A stretch of DNA of 43,667 nt from Leidyana gryllorum EB-2025a (taxonomy: Eukaryota > Apicomplexa). The translations under genes were made by a program, and so were the position numbers. The notes beneath the pieces are model-generated. The model worked only from the letters and a program-made list of their open reading frames with translations, searched no databases and was not told where the DNA came from. Location of the stretch: NCBI GenBank assembly GCA_048772705.1, contig JBLWGC010000206.1, positions 1 through 43,667 of the forward strand. Direction: 5' to 3'. Positions 6,269 through 12,725 of this stretch are shown piece after piece; position 1 is the stretch's first letter, and every line of letters begins with the position of its first letter.

Positions 6269-6357
6269 CTCCGGGGTTCGAAAGGCTCAACCCCAGATCC
6301 TCGCCCTGTCGCACTGCGGTCTGAGCACAGCGCCGTAGACAAATCCACCATCTTGCC
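6269..6357 (-). pseudogene. tRNA-Leu (CAG) with foreign 3' part
   Basis: 5' acceptor, D-arm and anticodon arm (loop CTCAGAC) are Leu-CAG, but the 3' part is an unusual GGGGTTGAGCC/TTCGAACCCC hairpin-like block that cannot pair with the GGCAAGA acceptor. Always found about 15 nt 5' of a Tyr gene; relatives at 32964, 35655 and 42651. Confidence 0.7.
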
Positions 6358-6451
6358 GGGATGTTGTTGGCTCGCCGCTCCACGCGTTTTCTGTGCTTGG
6401 AATCTCATAATGGAAGAACTTTTGGGGTTGGAGGCCGGTGTGTTCAGAGCA

Positions 6452-6504
6452 TTTGAGATAGTATAGTGGTTAGTATTTCCGCCTGTCACTCGGAAGACCC
6501 GGGA
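6452..6504 (+). pseudogene. tRNA-Asp, 3' truncated
   Basis: Asp to the start of the T-arm (loop CTGTCAC), then fused to the TTGTACGAGTGGGAGCC spacer. The fusion point is in GACCCGGGA, shared by both partners. Confidence 0.75.
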
Positions 6505-6552
6505 TTGTACGAGTGGGAGCCGCGTATAGTAGCCGACCTTGGAGAGACGTGG

Positions 6553-6611
6553 CATTGAACCCAGGACTTCTTCCAGCCGAAGAAAGAATCATGTAACTAG
6601 ACCAAACAGCC
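6553..6611 (-). pseudogene. tRNA-Pro (CGG), 3' end missing
   Basis: 5' acceptor, D-arm and loop TTCGGCT are present; the 3' acceptor and half the T-arm are lost. Confidence 0.72.
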
Positions 6612-6620
6612 CCCTGTGGG

Positions 6621-6692
6621 TGCCTCAGCCGGGAATCGAGCCTGGCTTCGCACGGCCACAACTTGCTGTCCCAACCACTAGACGACTCGGAC
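6621..6692 (-). pseudogene. tRNA-His (GTG), acceptor damaged
   Basis: GTCCGAG 5' end, D-arm, loop TTGTGGC and T-arm look His-like, but the 3' acceptor strand (CTGAGGC) no longer pairs. Confidence 0.6.
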
Positions 6693-6858
6693 AATCTGCA
6701 AGTAGCTATCAAGGCAGTGGGGCATCAATCAGGATGAAATGTAACAGGAGCGTTAGATGCTCTCTAAATGAGCTACTCCAGGCCGTCCAACTTCTGTGAG
6801 GCTCATCGGATACGTGTTTCGAAAGACATACGCCCCGTTCACGGCCCGGAAGCTCCGT

Positions 6859-6930
6859 ACAGCCATGGTCTACTGCTTACGACGTCTGCTTCGCACGCAG
6901 GAAAGAAAATCCCGAGTTCTATCCTGACAA
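6859..6930 (+). pseudogene. tRNA-Val body with CGC anticodon
   Basis: Val scaffold with loop TTCGCAC, which reads CGC (Ala) instead of CAC. An insertion in the variable region and a cut T-arm/acceptor show it is broken. Confidence 0.65.
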
Positions 6931-6966
6931 GGATGGGATTTGAATCCACGCCCATTCGGCGCTGCG
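6925..6966 (-). pseudogene. tRNA-Leu 3' half
   Basis: 3' acceptor, T-arm and variable arm of a Leu gene, abutting the broken Val; the rest is missing. Confidence 0.6.
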
Positions 6967-7045
6967 CCGTCACATATGTCCCTGCGAGTGCTACAGCTGT
7001 CCGCCAGTGTCTGATTGGCACTAAATCATGTATGTCTATGTCCTC

Positions 7046-7116
7046 TGCATCTAGCGGGAATCGAACCCGGGTCGTCTCGATGGCAACGAGACATTCTACC
7101 ACTAGACCACAGATGC
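7046..7116 (-). tRNA. tRNA-Gly-GCC: tRNA-Gly (GCC)
   Basis: Canonical GCC body; the T-stem/acceptor junction has one change (CGCTAGATGC for CGGCAGATGC). Confidence 0.9.
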
Positions 7117-7171
7117 GTGACACCTCCATTCCTGACCACAAAGTAATGAGTCTGGAGCGGGGGATGGTTTT

Positions 7172-7241
7172 GGGCCTATGGCCAACGTACCGCGTCTGGC
7201 TCCAGATCAGAAGGTTGGGTTTTCGAATCACTGTGGGCTCA
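7172..7241 (+). tRNA. tRNA-Trp-CCA: tRNA-Trp (CCA), altered D-arm
   Basis: 70 nt; loop CTCCAGA. The D-arm is GGCCAACGTACCGC, two nt shorter than the 72-nt form and without G18-G19, and the anticodon stem has a G-A end. T4 and T6 runs follow. Probably weak or dead. Confidence 0.55.
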
Positions 7242-7279
7242 ATCAGACTCTTTTGTTTTTTCCCGTGTGAGGCTCAACC

Positions 7280-7359
7280 TGAAAAGAGTGGGATTTGGAC
7301 CCACGCCCTTTCGAACTGCGACTTGAATACAGCGCCTTAGACCCCTCAGCCATCTTATC
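7280..7359 (-). pseudogene. tRNA-Leu body with CAA anticodon, degraded
   Basis: Leu scaffold, loop TTCAAGT (CAA). B-box damaged (GGTCCAAATCC) and the acceptor 5' strand is GATAAGA. The only CAA-type anticodon here apart from relics at 34625 and 37915. Confidence 0.6.
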
Positions 7360-7447
7360 AGCTCGGTTCCTGTCCCGCTACTCCAAGCGTTCCCTGTCTG
7401 TTGAAGCTAGAGAATGGAAAAGCTGGGCTCTGAGCTTGGGGCGTGCC

Positions 7448-7514
7448 TCCGACATGGTATCAAAGTTATATTTCCGCCTGCCACGCCAGCGATCGGGTGG
7501 GTACCAGCTCTGAA
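7448..7514 (+). pseudogene. tRNA-Asp fossil
   Basis: Still alignable to Asp (TCCGACATGGTAT, TATTTCCGCCTGCCACGC), but T-arm and acceptor are unrecognisable. Duplicated at 34788-34854. Confidence 0.5.
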
Positions 7515-7561
7515 CGCATTCATTTCCAATCCCAATGGCTTCATACACTCTTTTAATTCTT

Positions 7562-7627
7562 GGTCGTGAATGGTTAGCACTGGAGGCTTTGAATCTCCCG
7601 AGCTGGGTTCGATTCCCGGCGCGACCT
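7562..7627 (+). pseudogene. tRNA-Gln (TTG), D-arm deleted
   Basis: Acceptor GGTCGTG/CGCGACC pairs, loop CTTTGAA (TTG) on GGAGG/TCTCC, T-arm intact, but six nt of the D-arm and A-box are gone. Identical layout at 34902-34967. Confidence 0.65.
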
Positions 7628-7687
7628 CACAACTAGTTCTACTTTTTGAAACTTCGCAACTTCTCTTGGTTTCCGCAAAGCTTTCGT

Positions 7688-7760
7688 GCAGTCATGGTCT
7701 AGTAGTTACGACGTCTGCTTAACACGCAGAAGGTCCCGAGTTCGATCCCAGGTGGCTGTA
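7688..7760 (+). tRNA. tRNA-Val-AAC: tRNA-Val (AAC)
   Basis: Val scaffold, loop TTAACAC (AAC, I34 expected). Acceptor GCAGTCA/TGGCTGT and T-stem CCGAG/CCAGG carry mismatches. Confidence 0.75.
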
Positions 7761-7807
7761 GCTCGAATCTTTGAAGTGAGTCCCACCAAAGCGAGGAAAC
7801 AGGCTCT

Positions 7808-7843
7808 CTCCAATACAGGGCATCGAACCCGCGTCTTCCGCGT
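7808..7843 (-). pseudogene. tRNA-Asp 3' fragment
   Basis: 3' acceptor and T-arm of Asp only; cut in the anticodon arm. Confidence 0.55.
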
Positions 7844-7912
7844 CTTAAACCCTAAAAGTCTTCCTTCTCGAGAACTTCACGGACAGAAAACCTGTAAAGT
7901 GGCGAACGCTCC

Positions 7913-7992
7913 GGCAAGATGGCCGAGTGGTCTAAGGCGCTGTGTTCAGGCCGCAGTCCGAAAAGGCGTGGGTTCGAATCCCACTCTTGTCA
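7913..7992 (+). tRNA. tRNA-Leu-CAG: tRNA-Leu (CAG)
   Basis: Canonical 80-nt Leu: GGCAAGA/TCTTGTC, loop TTCAGGC on CTGTG/CGCAG, B-box GGTTCGAATCC. Variable arm has one change (AAAAGG). Confidence 0.93.
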
Positions 7993-8062
7993 GCCGTTGT
8001 ATTGTATTGGCACTCAGTCCCCTCACTTCACTGATGTACAGGTCGTTCGACCTACATACAGC

Positions 8063-8133
8063 TGCACCTGCCGGGACTCGAACTCGAGTTACGACCTTGG
8101 AAGGGTCGCATCTTACCCTTAGACCACAAGTGC
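8063..8133 (-). tRNA. tRNA-Gly-TCC: tRNA-Gly (TCC)
   Basis: 71-nt tRNA; acceptor GCACTTG/CAGGTGC, discriminator A; A-box TGGTCTAAGGGTAAGAT; loop CTTCCAA (TCC, reads GGA/GGG) on CGACC/GGTCG; T-arm CTCGA/CCCGG weaker than the copy at 35402. Confidence 0.88.
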
Positions 8134-8336
8134 AATTGCGAAAGATCTGCAGCACCCCGAGAGACTCGGGCAATTTCTACTTCCAGCTGTCTGCAACCCA
8201 CGGGGAATGGAGCACTCCCACAAGCGAAGGAAAATCATATCACTAGCACTTCAGTTCGACATCCGCGGCAGTGGCTCCCCATACAGCTAGCAAGCTTGCC
8301 TCGGTCGAAACTGAACGTCTTCCGAGTGAGAGGCTA

Positions 8337-8409
8337 TGATGCGGATGGGACTCGAACCCACAACTCCCGGTTCCGAAGACCGATGCCCTATCCATTAGGC
8401 CACCGCACC
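8337..8409 (-). tRNA. tRNA-Arg-TCG: tRNA-Arg (TCG)
   Basis: Canonical, loop CTTCGGA, all stems paired. Confidence 0.95.
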
Positions 8410-8509
8410 ATGGATAGGCTTCGGTTATCTGGATACTGGTTGGGTGAAAGAGGAGACACCTCAGGGCAGCCCGCTTTCGTCCAACTCAAAAGTCGGATGC
8501 GTCCCGAAT

Positions 8510-8582
8510 GCGGTTGTGGCGCAATGGATAGCGCGTTGCCCTCCTAAGGCAAAGGTTGAGGGTTCGAGTCCCTCCAGCCGTT
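8510..8582 (+). tRNA. tRNA-Arg-CCT: tRNA-Arg (CCT)
   Basis: 73-nt tRNA; acceptor GCGGTTG/CAGCCGT, discriminator T; A-box TGGCGCAATGGATAGCGC; loop CTCCTAA (CCT, reads AGG) on TTGCC/GGCAA; T-arm GAGGG/CCCTC. Canonical; mirror at 19843. Confidence 0.95.
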
Positions 8583-8697
8583 TCCTGCGTGCCTTCGTTT
8601 GTGCAAAGTGGAGCACAAACTGGTGAAAGTGATCGATGCAGTTGGGAGATTGGTCATACCATGTAAAAAGAACTGGATGTACTGGGGTTTGCAGAAT

Positions 8698-8770
8698 GGG
8701 CGACCAGCTCAAATGGTAGAGCGCTCGCTTAGCATGCGAGTGGTACTGGGATCGATGCCCAGGTCGTCCA
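8698..8770 (+). tRNA. tRNA-Ala-AGC: tRNA-Ala (AGC)
   Basis: GGGCGAC/GTCGTCC with G3:U70; loop TTAGCAT on CTCGC/GCGAG; T-arm CTGGG/CCCAG with ATCGATG. Canonical alanine tRNA. Confidence 0.95.
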
Positions 8771-8783
8771 AAGTACGTACGGC

Positions 8784-8841
8784 TGCACGTGGCGGGATCC
8801 AAACCACCTTACATCTTTGAAGGGTCGCAGACCACAAGTGC
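8784..8841 (-). pseudogene. Gly (TCC)-derived relic downstream of Ala
   Basis: Same broken form as 2395-2454, 14 bp 3' of the Ala gene. Confidence 0.65.
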
Positions 8842-8885
8842 CATTGGGAGAGCAGCGCAGTCAATGTTTAGGGTGCCTCTGAAAG

Positions 8886-8958
8886 CGGTCCTGGCAGGTT
8901 TCGAACCTGCGACTTTGTGGTTAACAGCCACACGCTCTGCCGACTGAGCTACAAGACC
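8886..8958 (-). tRNA. tRNA-Asn-GTT: tRNA-Asn (GTT)
   Basis: Canonical, loop CTGTTAA, all stems intact. Confidence 0.95.
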
Positions 8959-9103
8959 CAGCTACAATGTTTCAGAGGATAATATAGAGACCCTCCTCTT
9001 TCTAGCGCAGGATTCTGCAATCCCTTGGTTGTAGGTTGACCCGACAGACCAGGTCTTATTAAGAGGGTACGGCTCTCGGCTCAAGCTGCAGCTGAGTGAG
9101 TCG

Positions 9104-9176
9104 TCCACTGTAGTCTAAGTAGCTAGGATATGCGGCTCTCACCCGCACGATCCGGATTCAAGTCCCGACAGTGGAA
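9104..9176 (+). tRNA. tRNA-Glu-CTC: tRNA-Glu (CTC)
   Basis: Loop CTCTCAC; acceptor intact. T-stem CCGGA/CCCGA has mismatches at both ends and the D-loop has one change (AAGTAGCTAGG). Confidence 0.8.
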
Positions 9177-9251
9177 GTCATTCAACTACTCGAGCAAAGT
9201 GCTCCACTAATCTCCGTCGATAGCGATTTTTCGTTATACCCGGCTTACATC

Positions 9252-9323
9252 GCCTTCTTAGCTTGGGGGCAGAGCCTTCGCTTCATAAGCGAGAATTCGC
9301 CGGTATGATTCCGGCAGAAGGCT
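9252..9323 (+). tRNA. Thr-type tRNA body with CAT anticodon
   Basis: Thr acceptor GCCTTCT/AGAAGGC and discriminator T, but the anticodon loop is TTCATAA (CAT, Met) in place of TTCGTAA (CGT). The T-loop is TATGATT rather than TTCGATT, which damages the B-box, and the D-loop has an extra G. Likely non-functional, but the stems pair. Confidence 0.55.
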
Positions 9324-9390
9324 TTGATGCATCGATAGGCTTATAAGGAATGGCTGTCATCACGTACAAAATTGAACAGGATGGTGTTCG

Positions 9391-9455
9391 GCATCTGTGG
9401 TCCAGTGGAAAACTCTCTCGCTGGCACCGAGATAACCCGACTCCCGACAGATGCA
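9391..9455 (+). pseudogene. tRNA-Gly relic, loop reads GGC
   Basis: Gly-GCC acceptor, loop CTGGCAC on TCTCG/CGAGA, T-arm shortened by about six nt. First of a tandem pair. Confidence 0.7.
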
Positions 9456-9531
9456 AAATGATAGCATGATGAATCGATAGGCTTATAAGGGATGGCTGTC
9501 ATCACGTACAGATTAAACAGGATGGTGTTCG

Positions 9532-9596
9532 GCATCTGTGGTCCAATGGAAAACTCTCTCGCTGGCACCGAGCTAACCCGATTCCCGACAGATGCA
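9532..9596 (+). pseudogene. tRNA-Gly relic, loop reads GGC (tandem copy)
   Basis: Second copy of the same damaged Gly; a few base differences from 9391-9455. Confidence 0.7.
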
Positions 9597-9640
9597 AAAT
9601 GATAGCATGATGAATTTGTCGGCGGTTTCGATGCCGACCG

Positions 9641-9713
9641 TGGGAGTGGAGAGGATTGAACTCTCGATTTCAGGACTATGAGACCTACGCGCTACCGACT
9701 GCGCTACACTCCC
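9641..9713 (-). tRNA. tRNA-Met-CAT: tRNA-Met elongator (CAT)
   Basis: Acceptor GGGAGTG/CACTCCC, loop CTCATAG (CAT); T-loop TTCAATC. One loop change (G38). Confidence 0.85.
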
Positions 9714-9789
9714 CCTCCAACTTTCTCCGAGGAATCACCCGAACCCAGAACCATGCTGCAAGGCAGGCTGGGTCAAGATACAACAAAGC

Positions 9790-9861
9790 GGGCTGTTCTG
9801 GGAATCGAACCCAGGACTTCTTCCACCCAAAGGAAGAATCATACCACTAGACCAAACAGCC
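9790..9861 (-). tRNA. tRNA-Pro-TGG: tRNA-Pro (TGG)
   Basis: Canonical Pro body with loop TTTGGGT (TGG, reads CCA). Confidence 0.94.
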
Positions 9862-9950
9862 GACAACCCACCATCCCGGTACAGCCCCCAGTACTGTGGA
9901 AGCAGTCGGCACAGCACGCGTTTCGGCTCCCTCTTTCATGTTGGACACTG

Positions 9951-10022
9951 AGCAGCGTGGCTCAGTGGGAGAGTGTTGGGCTCATGACGGGAAGGTCCGT
10001 CGATCGAAACGACGCACTGCTA
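9951..10022 (+). tRNA. tRNA-iMet-CAT: Initiator tRNA-Met (CAT), weakened anticodon stem
   Basis: A1:U72 start AGCAGCG, T-loop ATCGAAA, loop CTCATGA. The anticodon stem TTGGG/CGGGA has two G-G clashes, so this copy is probably impaired; the intact form is at 33615. Confidence 0.6.
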
Positions 10023-10056
10023 AGCGTCAGCAGGAGGACACACTTATAGAAATACT

Positions 10057-10128
10057 CCCCGATCTGGCTATCGACCCCCACACGTTTGGCGTGCAAAGTC
10101 ACCTCTCTACCACTTGAAATAGCCGCCC
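10057..10128 (-). pseudogene. Ala-derived relic (TGAC stem type, TGC)
   Basis: 5' GGGCGGCTATTTCAAGTGGTAGAG and loop TTTGCAC. The anticodon stem GTGAC/GCCAA does not close, and the T-arm is degraded. Relatives at 12666, 16608, 25950, 28387, 30964 and 39630. Confidence 0.6.
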
Positions 10129-10316
10129 ACCCGTCAAGCCCAAGTGAACTTTCCCCGCCTCGGTTCCTCAACAGTGGCACTTCGAGCTCTCAAGCTCAAC
10201 ACCGGCACAGATCGCGGGGTGGTCCGAGGTCCAAACTCGAATTTTGATGCCGCAAGTCTGCATGGCTCCGAATGTCAGCCACTCTTGTCGATTCCGCTGT
10301 AGAGCGAGACCACGAG

Positions 10317-10389
10317 AACGGTGGGCGGAACTCGAACCCACAACCTTTGCCTCCGGAGGGCAACACGCTATGCATTGCGCCACCACCGC
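10317..10389 (-). tRNA. tRNA-Arg-CCG: tRNA-Arg (CCG)
   Basis: 73-nt tRNA; acceptor GCGGTGG/CCACCGT, discriminator T; A-box TGGCGCAATGCATAGCG; loop CTCCGGA (CCG, reads CGG) on TTGCC/GGCAA. T-stem has one weak pair. Sisters at 25688 and 31225. Confidence 0.9.
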
Positions 10390-10463
10390 ACAATCCACAG
10401 CCTCACTGTCTGCGACGCCTGAGTCGTAATATCGCCTGGCCCCGCTATTTCGATTAAGCAGTT

Positions 10464-10541
10464 GTCAAGTGGACGTGGTAGGCGGAGTTCGAAAGACTCC
10501 TTATCTTATTTGAGACAGGGGTTCAACTCCCCTAGACCCTC
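10464..10541 (+). pseudogene. Unassigned class II tRNA-like element
   Basis: GTGGTAGGCGGAGT resembles a D-region. GGAGT/ACTCC with loop TCGAAAG, a long variable stretch and AGGGG/CCCCT around TTCAACT follow. The ends do not form an acceptor stem. Related segments at 25545-25612 and 31374-31455. Confidence 0.4.
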
Positions 10542-10558
10542 GTCAGAGCCTAGCAAAA

Positions 10559-10630
10559 GGGCTGTTCTGGGAATCGAACCCAGGACTCGTTCCACCCTAA
10601 GGAAGGATCATACCACTAGACCAAACAGCC
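10559..10630 (-). tRNA. tRNA-Pro-AGG: tRNA-Pro (AGG)
   Basis: Loop TTAGGGT; acceptor and T-arm intact; anticodon stem CTTCC/GGAAC with one end mismatch. Confidence 0.9.
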
Positions 10631-10703
10631 GACTGATCGGTGGTGCACATTGCTGGTAGAGTCGGGAGACTGGTCATAACATGTCAAGAACCGTCTGCAC
10701 AGC

Positions 10704-10776
10704 GGGCGACTAGCTCAAATGATATAGCACTCGCTTGACATGCGAGAGATACTTGGACCAATGCCCAGGTCGTCCA
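10704..10776 (+). tRNA. Ala-type tRNA body with GAC anticodon
   Basis: GGGCGAC/GTCGTCC acceptor with G3:U70 and Ala D-arm variant GATATAGCAC; loop TTGACAT reads GAC (Val). The T-arm is damaged (TTGGACCAATGCC), so expression is doubtful. Confidence 0.55.
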
Positions 10777-10789
10777 AGCTTCTAACGGC

Positions 10790-10822
10790 TGCACCTCCGG
10801 TATCTGAAAACAGAGTCACGAC
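10790..10822 (-). pseudogene. tRNA-Gly 3' fragment
   Basis: 3' end (GGTGC) and degenerate T-arm of the Gly-TCC family just past the Ala-type gene. Confidence 0.4.
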
Positions 10823-10852
10823 CGAATGGAGTTGACGCCCGATCACATTACA

Positions 10853-10912
10853 CGACAACTGCTGGATTCGAACCACCGCGAGCCAGACCCTTAATCACTC
10901 GGGCAAGTTGCC
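10853..10912 (-). pseudogene. tRNA-Ser, anticodon arm deleted
   Basis: Both acceptor strands, the D-arm and T-arm are present (60 nt); the anticodon arm and part of the variable arm are missing. Confidence 0.75.
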
Positions 10913-11000
10913 AAATGTTGAATTGGACATCCCGCGGGCAGTGGCTCCACAGAGGGCTGCGGTTAGTGCCTATCTTCACCGCGTTTCAAGGCTTTCTAGT

Positions 11001-11073
11001 GCCTCGGTAGCTCAGTTGGGAGAGCGCCAGACTGAAGATCTGGAAGTCCCGTGCTCGATCCACAGCCGAGGCA
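11001..11073 (+). tRNA. tRNA-Phe-GAA: tRNA-Phe (GAA)
   Basis: 73-nt tRNA; acceptor GCCTCGG/CCGAGGC, discriminator A; A-box TAGCTCAGTTGGGAGAGC; loop CTGAAGA (GAA) on CCAGA/TCTGG; T-arm with GTTCGATCCAC, plant-like. T-stem has small changes here (CGTGC/CACAG). Sisters at 26458, 30455 and 36174. Confidence 0.88.
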
Positions 11074-11122
11074 GAGAGGTTGTGGCATCTGGTGTCAAAA
11101 TCCCTCGCGCCCGTGCGAGGGT

Positions 11123-11148
11123 TCTGCCCCTCAGCTAACCAGGCAGGC
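11123..11148 (-). pseudogene. Possible tRNA-Thr 5' fragment
   Basis: TAGCTGAGGGGCAGA resembles the Thr D-arm (TAGCTTAGGGGCAGA); too short to be sure. Confidence 0.25.
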
Positions 11149-11203
11149 CCTGTCTCGATCACTTGACGTGAGCCAACACCTTCGAACGTTTCATTCCATC
11201 TTC

Positions 11204-11275
11204 AGGGCACGCGCGGAGTTGGACCACGGACTTGCTGATCTGCAGTCAGCTGCTCTACCACTGAGCTACGTACCC
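11204..11275 (-). tRNA. tRNA-Cys-GCA: tRNA-Cys (GCA)
   Basis: 72-nt tRNA; acceptor GGGTACG/CGTGCCC, A-box TAGCTCAGTGGTAGAGC, loop CTGCAGA (GCA) on GCTGA/TCAGC. Discriminator is T, the usual Cys base. T-loop TCCAACT has one change from 41247-41318. Confidence 0.87.
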
Positions 11276-11371
11276 ACAAACTACCCGTCATACTCGCTCA
11301 ACTCGATTCTGTCTTCTCATTTGAAGCAAAACGGCCGTTATTGTGCACGAGCTTGAACAACAACGAGTCAT

Positions 11372-11442
11372 GCATCTGTGGTCTAGTGGTAGAATGTGTC
11401 GTTGCCACCGAGACGACCCAGGTTCGATTCCCGGCAGACGCA
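11372..11442 (+). tRNA. tRNA-Gly-GCC: tRNA-Gly (GCC)
   Basis: Loop TTGCCAC (GCC). Stem TGTCG/CGAGA has one mismatch, the acceptor pairs GCATCTG/CAGACGC with one mismatch, and the T-stem is CCAGG/CCGG. Confidence 0.75.
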
Positions 11443-11515
11443 GGAGGCACGCCTCAAACAGCCGTGGCAGATTGACAGAGACGCTGACAAGCTTCGGCAC
11501 GAGGCCCGACCAGGG

Positions 11516-11559
11516 GGCTGTTTGGTCTGCAGGTATGATTTTTCCTCGCTTGGAAGAAC
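11516..11559 (+). pseudogene. tRNA-Pro 5' fragment
   Basis: Pro acceptor and D-arm, then a damaged anticodon region; the 3' half is replaced by the start of Asn. Mirrored at 40732-40774. Confidence 0.65.
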
Positions 11560-11569
11560 ATTGCAACTG

Positions 11570-11642
11570 GGTCTTGTAGCTCAGTCGGCAAAGCGTATAG
11601 CTGTTTACCACAAAGCCGCAGTTTCGAAGCCTAGCGGTGCCG
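11570..11642 (+). tRNA. tRNA-Asn-GTT: tRNA-Asn (GTT), degenerate
   Basis: Full length with loop CTGTTTA, but the anticodon stem (ATAG/CCAC), T-stem and acceptor (CGGTGCC) have mismatches. Mirror at 40648-40720. Confidence 0.5.
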
Positions 11643-11653
11643 GGAGCTGCGAT

Positions 11654-11708
11654 ATGCGACGCTCTGTTAGAGGTCGCAACTCTGTATTTAACTACCGGCA
11701 GGTCGCCC
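11654..11708 (+). pseudogene. Gly (TCC)-family fossil
   Basis: GCGAC...GTCGC anticodon-arm remnant and a decayed T-arm ending CGGCAGGT; mirrored at 40582-40637. Confidence 0.35.
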
Positions 11709-11717
11709 TACTGAGTT

Positions 11718-11790
11718 TGGACGACCTGGGTATCGATCCCAGTACCTCTCGCATGCAAAGCGAGCGCTCTACCATCTGAGCTAGCCGCCC
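11718..11790 (-). tRNA. tRNA-Ala-TGC: tRNA-Ala (TGC)
   Basis: GGGCGGC/GTCGTCC with G3:U70 (one C-T clash at the stem base), loop TTTGCAT, T-arm CTGGG/CCCAG intact. Confidence 0.92.
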
Positions 11791-11850
11791 ATCCGCTCTA
11801 CATGGAAAACCTTCTGCATCCAGTGGCTGACCGAGTGCCGATACAACGGC

Positions 11851-11930
11851 TGACAAGAGTGGGATTCGAACCCACGCCCTTTCGGACTGCGGCCTTAACA
11901 CAGCGCCTTAGACCACTCGGCCATCTTGCC
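11851..11930 (-). tRNA. tRNA-Leu-AAG: tRNA-Leu (AAG)
   Basis: 80-nt Leu body, GGCAAGA/TCTTGTC, loop TTAAGGC (AAG, I34 expected, reads CUY) on CTGTG/CGCAG; canonical. Confidence 0.95.
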
Positions 11931-12025
11931 GAAGTGTTCTTGGCTCGCCACTTTACACGTTTTCTGTTCGTGAAGTCTCGAGAAGGGAGGACTTTTGGGG
12001 TTGAAGGCCGGTGTGTTTGTGAGCC

Positions 12026-12097
12026 ACCGAGATAGTATGGTGGTTAGTATTTCCGCCTGTCACGCGGAAGACCCGGGTTCGATTCCCGGTCTCGGAG
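12026..12097 (+). tRNA. tRNA-Asp-GTC: tRNA-Asp (GTC)
   Basis: Loop CTGTCAC, stems intact except position 1 (A for T). Confidence 0.9.
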
Positions 12098-12149
12098 ATA
12101 GATAGTCTTCCGCTCTAGATTCCGTGACGGTTGCCTGAACGATGCGTGT

Positions 12150-12219
12150 TACAGCCACCGAGGATTGAACTCGGGACCTTCTGCGTGTTAAGCAGACGTC
12201 GTGACCGCTAGATGGCTGC
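12150..12219 (-). pseudogene. tRNA-Val (AAC), D-arm shortened
   Basis: Val body with loop TTAACAC and intact acceptor/T-arm, but three nt are missing from the A-box (GCAGCCATCTAGCGG). Confidence 0.6.
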
Positions 12220-12359
12220 ACGCAGCTTCCGGACTGCCGAAGGGGCGTGTGTCTCTGGAAACGCGTATCCGATGAGCCTGGTTCATATGTACCGGCCTAA
12301 GTTGGACGGCCTGGAGTAGTTAAGACCCTTCGCGCTGTATTCAGGAATGGAGGTGTCAC

Positions 12360-12429
12360 TCATCTGTGGTTTAGTGGTAGACTGTGTCGTTGCCGCCTAG
12401 ACGACCCAGGTTCGATTCCCGCGGATGCA
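12360..12429 (+). tRNA. tRNA-Gly-GCC: tRNA-Gly (GCC), degenerate
   Basis: Loop TTGCCGC. Anticodon stem TGTCG/CTAGA is weak, the first acceptor base is T, and the T-arm is one nt short. Mirror at 39921-39990. Confidence 0.5.
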
Positions 12430-12511
12430 GAGAAGATGGCAGATGGTTGATTGAGGCACCATTCTGGGGTTTCAGGCTTGAGTTGTTGTCTGCCCCTCCA
12501 ATCACATCGAA

Positions 12512-12593
12512 CGACAACTGCTGGATTTGAACCAGCGCGGGCCAGCCCCACTAGATTTCAAGTCTACCTCCTTAACCACTCGGGCAAGTTGCC
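12512..12593 (-). tRNA. tRNA-Ser-TGA: tRNA-Ser (TGA)
   Basis: 82-nt Ser body, loop CTTGAAA (TGA, reads UCA), discriminator G. Small changes in the variable arm. Confidence 0.9.
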
Positions 12594-12665
12594 AACTGTC
12601 GAATTCGACATGCCGCAAGGAGTGACCAAATGCCCCCATGTTCAGCCTGTCCTGCGGCATTGATA

Positions 12666-12725
12666 GGTGTCTGAACTGACCTCTCGCGTGCCAAGTCACC
12701 GCTTTACCACTTGAGATAGCCGCCC
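12666..12725 (-). pseudogene. Ala-derived relic (TGAC stem type, GGC)
   Basis: 5' GGGCGGCTATCTCAAGTGG, loop TTGGCAC; no recognisable T-arm or 3' acceptor. Mirror at 39630-39689. Confidence 0.6.

Larger units (their letters stand above)
7040..8180. repeat. Direct repeat C, copy 1
   Basis: Gly-Trp-Leu relic-Asp fossil-Gln-Val-Asp fragment-Leu-Gly, repeated at 34386-35525 with an offset of about 27340 and only scattered differences. Confidence 0.92.
8290..8600. repeat. Inverted repeat D, left arm
   Basis: Arg-TCG and Arg-CCT with their spacer are mirrored at 19830-20135; coordinates sum to 28425 over the whole arm. Confidence 0.9.
9350..9610. repeat. Tandem duplication, period 141 bp
   Basis: Two copies of a unit with spacer plus a damaged Gly gene, including CGATAGGCTTATAAGG and the flank AAAATGATAGCATGATGAAT; the genes start at 9391 and 9532. 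Confidence 0.88.

Noticed and set aside
11396-11779. Apparent coding stretch through Pro fragment, Asn and Ala
   Set aside because: The mirrored arm does not keep the frame, and the residues reflect tRNA arms.
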